Of a stretch of 64,000 nucleotides of DNA, positions 11,391 through 20,800 are shown one piece after another (the stretch's first letter is position 1; the number at the start of each line of letters is the position of its first letter). Below the pieces are notes generated by a model, which was not told where the DNA came from, ran no database searches, and saw only the letters and a program-made list of their open reading frames with translations. The position numbers and the translations under genes were made by a program. The stretch is from Fremontodendron californicum. Lineage: Eukaryota; Streptophyta; Magnoliopsida; Malvales; Malvaceae. Where the stretch lies: positions 10,126,501 to 10,190,500 of the forward strand of contig JAULJL010000018.1 in the NCBI GenBank assembly GCA_030761205.1, given 5' to 3'.

Positions 11391-11984
11391 AGCTGTTTAT
11401 AAGTCGTATTAAATCCCGATGCTTTTGGATAATAATTTTCCATCCAAGTAATTCATATTGGATGATTATATTAGTACATACTATATATTATGTGTTTTTA
11501 TTTATATATAACTTAAAAAATAAATATTAAATTTTAATAATCATGAAATTGTATTTAATGTTAATTTAATATTTAAAGTCTAAGCTTATAAATAATCTAA
11601 GCAAACTTACTAAAGTTTAGTGATTTGGTTAAATTTTATGTTGGATTTGTCAAGTTATGTACTTTTTTTATTAATTTTGTTTGATTTAATTCAATAAATT
11701 TTTATATGGATTTAATACTTGATTTAATACTTGATTTTGATTTTTATTGTACTTGTAACTTCATGAAAAAAAAAATAGAGAAAATACCAATATTTGAAGA
11801 GCAATGTTAAACTTGAATTATTAAAAAATGACTAGATGTCAATGCACCAACTAGGTTGGAGAAGGAAAAAACAAAAAAAGTGATTTGAAAAATAATGGAA
11901 AAAGTTTTGCTTTATAAGAGAAAAATATAGGTTTATCTGATAAGAAAAGTGTATAGTTTTTTTTAAGTCATGTAAAATTTTTTG
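11391..11984. other. Intergenic AT-rich DNA
   Basis: I see no gene, RNA or clear repeat here. The first part is presumably the 3' UTR of the LEA-like gene. Confidence 0.5.
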
Positions 11985-13418
11985 GCAAAAGTACACTAAC
12001 CTCTATGAGGTTTCATAGAAAATACTCACTTACTCTTTTGAGGTTTGATGAAAAACACACTAACCTTCTGAGATTTATTTACTAAGTAAATTTTAAATAA
12101 AAAGACAATTATACCCTTGTTAATTATTAATCATATATATTTTCTATTTATTTTACTAATTTTTTAATTACAAAATAAAGAGAATTTAATTAATTTTAAA
12201 GTTATCCTTAATTATTATAAAATTAAATTCTAATTCAATAAATGTTAAATATTTTAAATTTATCTTTAGTTCAATTATATATTAAATTTGAGATGGATTC
12301 ATTAAATTATTTTTATTTAAAATAAATTAATTATCATTGTCTAAAAAAGTTTTAATGGTAAAGAAATTGATTAAAATAAAAAATAAAAAGAGATAAATAA
12401 AGGAGAAAAAAATATAAATATAAATCTATGAGATTTTATTGAAAATAAACTTACCTCTATTAGTTTGAAAACCACATTTTATCTCTCTAGAAAATAATTA
12501 ATATTAGGATTTCATTAATCAAAATAATACTTATTCAAGTTTTACTTTAAATATTAAAAATACCCTCATTTTATTTTTTTCCCTTATTCTTTTGTATATT
12601 TTTCTGTTTTAATTAAAATTTATATCACTAAACTTTTTAAAATAATTTTAATTAATTTAATTTAAATAAAAATAATTTAATGAATTCATCTCAAAGTTAA
12701 TATATAATTTAATTAAAGATAAGCTTAAAATATTTAACACATACTTGCATAAAAATTGATTTAAAAAAGAAATAAAAGAAAAGGAAAAAAAATATAATTA
12801 TGATCCATGAGATTTTATTAGAAAAAAATTTACATATGTTAACTTGAAATGTAAATTTTATGTCTCTAAAAAAGTAACTAATATTAGGATTTATTAATCA
12901 AATTTATATTTGAGTTTAAATATTAAGATCCTAATTTTATTTATTTTTCTTATTTTCCTCCTTTTTTCATTTTTTTTTATGTTTTAATCAATTTATTTAT
13001 CACTAAACTTTTTTAAATGATTTTATTAATTTATTTCAAATAAAAAACATAATACATTCATATCAAAGTTAATATATTGAATTAAAGATAAGTTTAAAAT
13101 TTTTAACATGTACTTGCATTAGAATATAATTTAATTAAAATTTAATTTAATAGTAATTAAAAATAATTTTAAAACTAATTAAATTTTTAATTTTTGTAGT
13201 TAAAGAAATTTGGATAAAAAAGAATGAAAAAAAAAATAAAGGAATAAATAATTAATAAAGAGTAAATTTGTCTTTTATTTAAAATTCACTTAGTAAATAA
13301 ATTTCAAGGGGGTTAGTGTATTTTTTATCAAACTTCATTGGGGTAAATAGGTATTTTTTAAACTATAAGAGGTAAGCATATTTTCTATGAAATCTCAAGG
13401 AGGTTAGTGTAGTTTTTC
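11985..13418. mobile_element. Foldback-type element with very long inverted repeats, 1.4 kb
   Basis: The outer about 130 bp are inverted copies: 'tacactaacctc..gaggtttcatagaaaata' at the left, reverse complement at 13250-13418, both ending in 'tttacttagtaaatt'-like and 'ttaaataaaagacaa' blocks. The inverted similarity continues inward (12230-12420 against 13080-13200). The middle holds a tandem duplication of about 380 bp (12425-12790 and 12800-13115), each with 'ctctctaraaaa.taactaatattaggattt' and 'atcactaaactttttaaa'. No transposase is visible, so it is probably non-autonomous. Superfamily unresolved. Confidence 0.7.
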
Positions 13419-13871
13419 AAAAAAAAAAAAAATTGTGCTTGGCGAAAAAGTAAAAAAATATATATATAAAAATCATTTTTATATTTATTATTATTTTATT
13501 TTATTTTTATGTAAAATTCATTAATAGTGAATATCACTCGACTCATAATATTAAATTAACTCAAGATTTTATATGATTTAAATAATTAATGATTTAAATA
13601 TTTAATGATTTGTTTGAATGGAAGAAAAAAGAAAGGAAAATGGTATACTCTCCTTATTAGAATTTTTTTTATTTTAATTATTAAAAATTTTATTCATAAA
13701 ATAAGTGTGCATAGGACTAATATTTTTAACGAGAATAAAAAGATTTGAAAGAGCACATATATCTCTCGATATATTGATAATAGATTTTCTTAAATTTTAT
13801 AAACGGTGTTAACAAACTGTCACATGTCTTATTTATTTTTAAATTAATTTTTTATTTCTTTAAATAACATT
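13419..13871. other. Intergenic AT-rich DNA
   Basis: Nothing supportable as a gene or element was seen between the foldback element and the next MITE. Confidence 0.4.
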
Positions 13872-14335
13872 AAAGATGTGTTTGGATGAGATATTTGGAT
13901 ATTGAATTTCATTTTAATCAAAGTTTTCAAAAGTGAGGGGATTTGAGTAACTCAAATTCGTCCTGATTGAATTTTTACCTAAAGAGTTTTTCAAAAAAAT
14001 TTCAAATCTTCTCTCACTTTACACCCACATGACCATTATAAAATACAAAACTCAAAAAACAAATATCAATTTACTTAACTATAATATATATTTTTTATTT
14101 TTATATTATTAATAATATTTATACATTTTTATACATTTGTAAATTTTTTATTTTTAATATTATTATTCTTATTTTATAACTATTTTTTATCTCATAAAAT
14201 TTCAATAGCTTAAATTTCCTTTTAAAAATATTTATTCAAACAAAATAATTACAAATATTAGCATTTTGATAAATTTTAAAATGCTTTCATTTTAAATTTA
14301 ATTAAAATTTTAAAAAATTCACTTAAACGCACTCT
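13872..14335. mobile_element. Tourist-like MITE (PIF/Harbinger type)
   Basis: Imperfect terminal inverted repeats 'agatgtgtttggatgagat' and, inverted, 'gagtgcgtttaagtgaatt' flank an AT-rich core. TAA lies on both sides as a possible 3-bp target duplication. It has no coding capacity. The assignment rests on the terminal motif and 3-bp duplication only. Confidence 0.45.
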
Positions 14336-14833
14336 AAAAGACATGTGTTATCTTTTTAATTTCGATTGTGAAATCTAAAAATTTCATTAACGATGAATAA
14401 GATAATTTCTCTTTATATTATAAAAAAAAGACAAAAATTATTCTTTATTGAAATAATTTTAAGCAATTAATTCACGTGTCAGAATCCTATAGGTATACTA
14501 ATATAACAACACCTATACTAGCACCACAGAAGATAAAAGAAAACGAAGAACTGGCCGGTAGTTTCTCTCGTTCAAACGTTTTTTTTCCTCTGATAACCAA
14601 CTTTCTTATTTTTCCATTTTCCATTTTTTTTTAATTATTCTTTTGAAACTAACAAAATAAAAATAAACAAACTAATAATAAAAATCCTCCAAAAAAAGAA
14701 AGAAAAAACCAAAACCAAGAGGAAGAGGAAGAGGAAAAGGAAAAATTACAGTGTTGGGCTGGTTTAGGAATTTTGAGAAAAAGAAAAATACTCAATACAT
14801 ATATCTGTGGAGGAGGAGGAGGAGGGAAGAGTA

Positions 14834-17800
14834 ATGGATACCAATGGACCCACCACGAGCTCCGCTGGTGGTGGTGGTTCAACTTCGACCTCTGATTCAT
14901 CTTCAGCGACCAAAAAGCATTCCAAGAAACCCAAATGTCTCTTCCCTCCTTTTCCCTTTCTTGTTAATCTTTCCCACTAATATCTGCATTGCTGGATTGG
15001 GTTTTTATTCATTTTTCTTTTTCCTTTGATGACTCTGTTAAAATGGCTGCAATGTGGCTATAATACCAAACAAAAAACAACAAGGAAAAATGAATTATGG
15101 GTCTTGCTTAGTTATTGATCATAGTTTATGTCCATTTATTGATATTTATTATGATACTTATAATTTGTTCCTGGTGAATGGTTGAAGATTTTATAATATC
15201 TGTTTATATACTTTTTTTTTTTTATCTGTTTCATTTTGAGATATGGTTTTGCAAATCAAGGATTGAGCTTATGTTAATTTTCTGTCTTTTTGTTGGATTG
15301 CAGATTCTAGGTTCACACAGCAAGAGCTTCCTGCTTGCAAACCCATTCTTACACCAGGATTGGTACGTTTCATCTTTGTTGAATTTTCTTTTTGGATACA
15401 TTTGACAAAGTCTAAGGGAGAGATAGAATTCGAAACTTAGACCTTAATAATGTTAGGTACCAGAGTGACGGAATAGTGTCTCACAACTAAAATAAGAGAT
15501 GAGAAAATAGGAACTGAACACACAAAATTTAACGTGGAAAACCCTCAATGAATAAAGGGAAAAACCACGGGGCAAGACTAGAAGAATTTCACTATGAGAA
15601 AATATTACAACACCTCTCTCTAAATACTAGGAGAGAACAACCTCACAAAGAATATAAGAAAGTATACAAGAGAGGAAGAGATAATTCTTGGGATGGTTTT
15701 AATACTTCTCCTTAAGGCTCTTTATATAGCCTTCAAGGAGGAACTCCTTCGTTGCTCCCACCGATGTGGGACTTTCTTATATAAGTTCTAACAATTCTCC
15801 CACTTGAAGATTTGATTAAACCAATCATATCTTCACACCACTCTTTCTGTCTTGCCATTCCATGTTGCTTACGTTTCTGATAGACCATAGGAGGATCGAC
15901 ACCAAATAAACTTGTCAGTGTTGATTGGCTTTGTCATAACATCTGCTAGGTTGTCTCTGGTGTGAATCTTTTGCATATCCACACTTCCTTCTTCTACTAC
16001 TTCTCGAACAAAGTGATACTGTATACCTATATGCTTTGTCCTGGAATGAAAGGCTGGATTCCTTGCAATGTGCAAGGCACTCTGACTATCACAATACACA
16101 ATAATCTTCTGCTGCTTGTGCCCGAGTTCTTCCATTAACCTTTGTATCCATATTGCTTCCTTGCATGCTTGGGTAGCTGCCATGTACTCAGCTTCTGTAG
16201 TAGACAAAGCTACAACAGTCTGTAACTTAGATAACCAGCTTACCGCTCCTCCTGCAAGTGTGAACACATAGCCAGTAGTGGATTTCCTTTTATTAAGATC
16301 ACCTGCAAAATCTGAATCAACATAACCCCTGACAACAAGTTCTGATCCTCCAAAACATAATGCAACATCTGAGGTTCCTTTAATGTATCTAAGGATCCTC
16401 TTAACAACATTCCAATGCTCTCTACCAGGATCTGCCATAAATCGACTGACCGCTCCCACTGCTTGTGCAATGTCTGGTCTTGTACATATCATAGCATACA
16501 TAAGGCTTCCCACCGCTGATGCATACGGTACTCGAGACATTTCCATCCTCTCTGCTTCATTGCTAGGACTCATACCTGAGGATAATTTACAATTGACAGG
16601 AAGTGGGGTAGATATTGGCTTACAGTCTTGCATGTTGAAGCGTCGCAAGACCTTCCTCAGATAATTCTTTTGAGAAAGCCAAATTTTCCTGTCTTTTCTG
16701 TCTCGGTGAATTTGCATCCCTAAAATCTTGTTTGCGGGTCCCAAGTCCTTCATATCGAACTCCCTAGCCAACTGTGCCTTCAAATCTTGGATTCGATCTT
16801 TGTTGGGGCCTACCACCAACATGTCATCCACATACAACAGCAAAATAATGAAATCATTATCATCAAACCTCTTGTAGTACGTACAATGGTCTGAACTCAG
16901 TCTGTTGTATTCAAGGCTAATTATGAAAGAATCAAATCTCTTGTACCAACATCTGGGCGCCTGCTTTAGACCGTACAGAGATTTGGTCAACCTGCAAACC
17001 AAGTTCTCTTTGCCTGTTTCAACAAAACCTTCTGGTTGGAGCATATAAATTTCTTCTTCAAGCTCTCCATGTAGAAAAGCCGTTTTTACATCTAGTTGTT
17101 CAAGATGTAAATCAAATGCAGCACACATAGCCAACACTACTCTGATAGTAGTAAGTCTGACAACTGGAGAAAATATCTCGTTGAAGTCAATACCTTCTTT
17201 CTGAGCATATCCTTTTACAACCAATCTAGCACGATATCGTTCTACTTGATCATTGCTATCCCGCTTGATCTTGTAGACCCATTTGTTACCAATGGCTTTT
17301 CTGCCACATGGTAATTCCACCAGTTCCCATGTCTCGTTCTTGTGAAGAGCTTCAATTTCTTCCTGCATTGCTGTCATCCACAGAGAAGCATCTGGGCTAC
17401 TAGTAGCTTCATGAAAAGTTGATGGCTCTCCATCCTCTGTTAAAAGACAGTATGCAACATTGCTCTCCGTAACATACTCCGTGTGCCAATTTGGAGGCCT
17501 TCTCTCACGAGTTGACCGTCGAACTTCTACAGCCTCGGACTCAACTGGTTCTGGTACCTCATGCTCTGGTTCTGCTTCAGAAGAATCATCTTCTTGAGAA
17601 TTTCTATCCATCTGCACTGTAGCAGTCTCTTTTGAAGTGTTGTCATTTGTTTGCTCACTTTGCAGTTCATTTTCTGCAAAAACTACATCTCTGCTGACAA
17701 CAACCTTGCGGGCAGTGGGATCCCACAGGCGATACCCCTTAACACCGTCAGCATAACCCAAGAATATACATTTTCTGGATTTTGGATCCAGCTTTGTTCT

Positions 17801-20800
17801 TTCTTGGGAGTTGTACATCACGTACACAGGACATCCAAACACATGTAGAGAAGAATAATCAGCTGGCTTTCCTTTCCACATCTCCATAGACGTCTTCAAA
17901 CCAATCGCCGTTGATGGTGATCGATTTATCACATAACAGGTGGTTTTGACTGCTTCTGCCCAGAAAGATTTGGCCAATCCCGCTGTTCTCAGCATGGCTC
18001 TTGTTCTATCTAGGAGAGTTCTGTTCATCCGCTCTGCTACACCATTCTGTTGAGGCGTATGTGCAACCGTGAATTGTCTCATAATACCCTCTTTCTTACA
18101 GAATGCTAGAAAGTTACCGTCTACATATTCTCCTCCATTGTCTGTCCTCAAGCACTTGATTCTTTTCCCAGTTTCAAGCTCTACTTGTGCTTTGAACTCC
18201 TTGAATACTGGAAACACATCAGACTTATTCTTGATTGGGTACACCCATAATCTCCTGGAATAGTCATCAATGAATGATACAAAATACTTTGCTCCACCCA
18301 GGGATATTTCTGGTGACTCCCACACATCAGAATGGATTAAGTCCAGTATGTGTTTGCTTCTTGTAGTTACTTTAGCAAACTTCAATCTATGCTGCTTGCT
18401 TATCACACAGTGCTCACAGAAAGGTAAATTGACCATCTTGAGCCCGGGCAGGAGATTGCGTTCTGCAAGGACTTTCAAGCCTCGCTCTGACATATGGCCT
18501 AATCTGCGATGCCACATCATCGTCATTTCTTCTTGGCTGGCTGCTGCAACTGATGCATCTGCCTCTTGCAACGTCTCTCCCAAAAGCATGTATAGATTGC
18601 TTGTGATCTTCTCTGCTTTCATCACCACAAGGTTTCCTTTCACTACTTTCAATATTCCACATTCAGTGTGGATCTTGCACCCGAGGTCATCCAATTGTCC
18701 AATTGACAATAAGTTCTTCTTTAAGCCCTTCACATGTCGTACCCCTTGAATTTTGCGAACAGTACCATCATGCATTTTTAATCTGACGGTACCGACTCCA
18801 GCAATATCTAAGGCGTGATCATTTCCCATGAACATAGATCCTTCCGAAATAGGTTCATAAGTGCAAAACCAATCTCGGTGTGGAGTCATGTGCCATGTCG
18901 CACCTGAATCCATTATCCAGACATCATTGAGTTTCTTTCCGCCTTTAGAACTAGTCGCTGCTTCACTATACAAGATTTCTCCATCATCTGAGGTACTTGC
19001 AACACAACCTTGGGAGGTTGATGTTTCAGAATTCTTTTCTCCACCCTTCTTATTATGCCAACACTCCTTCTTCGAGTGCCCTCTCATGCCACAATTGTAG
19101 CATTTAAGATTCTTCCTTCTTCGAGATTTTGATCTACCATGATTCTGACTCCCACTGGAGCCACGTTCTGTTGATCTGCCTCTCATCACCGTTAAAGCCT
19201 CTGCTTGCTTTGAATTTTCTGACCTTTCCTCCTTATTCTTGCGCCTGGATTCTTCTTCAAGAATAGCACCGGCAACATCATCAAAGTGAAGAGAGTCACT
19301 AACATTGTTATTTGTGATGTTGATGATGAGTTGATCATACGAATCTGGTAAACTCTGAAGTAGAAGTTCCGCACGTTCATTTTCCGCTATTTTGAATTCT
19401 GATGCTGTGAGTTGAGCAAATAGCGTATTCAGAGTGTTGATGTGATCCGTTACCGACGTGGATTCACTCATTCGAAGAGTGTAGAGTTTCCTCTTCAAGA
19501 ATATTCTGGTGTGAAGTGACTTCACCTCGTACAATTTGTTTAGAACATCCCAAATCTCCTTTGCAGTCTTCTTCTCTGCAACACTTGACAAAACTGAATC
19601 CGCCATTGCTAGGTGCAGATTGGCAACAGCATTGTCATCCTTCTCTTTCCACTTTTCATCAGTCATTTCTGTGGGTCTACTTTCAATTGCTTCTAGACAA
19701 TTATCCTTCCTCAAAATTGCTCTTATCTTCAATTTCCACAAGGAGAAATTTCTCCCACTGAACTTCTCTATCTCGAATTTTGCTGCCATGGTTGTACACG
19801 AACTGAAGCGAGTTACACTATTTCACCGTGAATAGTACCGTATACGTGAACAGTATTGTACGTATGTCGTACACTAGAACAAATCCAGTATACGTTAACA
19901 ATTACTGCAAAAGTATACAACCACACGTATGAATAATAACCGTATCTGTGAATAGTACAGTACAATTGAATAGCCCGTATACTGGAACAGTGACCGTAGC
20001 CCGTGAATAGTGCACCAGGTAGGTTCCCAGGAAAGAGAGGTGGGTCACTGATAGACACACTTAAATACCAAGTCTTTCCTAGCCAGAACTTCCCTAGACA
20101 CTTTCACACTACCACACTTTATTTCCAGCAACAAGAATAATTCTTTTCTGATGTGGAAGATCAGACAATACTGCAACCACAGAGCATACTAAGAACCAAC
20201 ACTTTCACTGCAGCGGAATAAGGACCACGAACCAATGGCTCTGATACCACTGTTAGGTACCAGAGTGACGGAATAGTGTCTCACAACTAAAATAAGAGAT
20301 GAGAAAATAGGAACTGAACACACAAAATTTAACGTGGAAAACCCTCAATGAATAAAGGGAAAAACCACGGGGCAAGACTAGAAGAATTTCACTATGAGAA
20401 AATATTACAACACCTCTCTCTAAATACTAGGAGAGAACAACCTCACAAAGAATATAAGAAAGTATACAAGAGAGGAAGAGATAATTCTTGGGATGGTTTT
20501 AATACTTCTCCTTAAGGCTCTTTATATAGCCTTCAAGGAGGAACTCTTTCGTTGCTCCCACCGATGTGGGACTTTCTTATATAAGTTCTAACAAATAACC
20601 TTCTTAAAGAGCGGTAACAACTGCTAGAAATCTTGCTTTTAATTCCTAGGAAGGCAAAAGCTCTGATTTTTCTTTCACATTTGTATTAATGCAACCTTCC
20701 ATTTTTCCTCATTGTTAACTTATTTTATTTTTTGGGGTTTTCAGGTCATTACAACATTTACCATCATTGGAATCATCTTCATCCCAATTGGACTTGTGTC

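Larger units (their letters stand above)
15451..20593 (-). mobile_element. Full-length, recent Ty1/copia retrotransposon in ALIS intron 2
   Basis: The 5143-bp element has two 343-bp LTRs differing at one site, an AATAA target duplication, a primer-binding site, a polypurine tract and one uninterrupted gag-pol frame. It lies antisense to ALIS. One difference in 343 bp implies a very recent insertion on any plausible plant LTR rate. Domain order GAG-PR-INT-RT-RH defines Ty1/copia; I would place it near the Tnt1/Tork group from sequence style, without a tree. It looks structurally competent, but activity is unknown. Confidence 0.97.

Noticed and set aside
14649..15029. Small frames around the ALIS start
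   Set aside because: They overlap the 5' UTR, exon 1 in the wrong frame, or intron 1.
16240..19761. Open frames on both strands within the copia region besides gag-pol
   Set aside because: Shadows of the 1306-residue frame.
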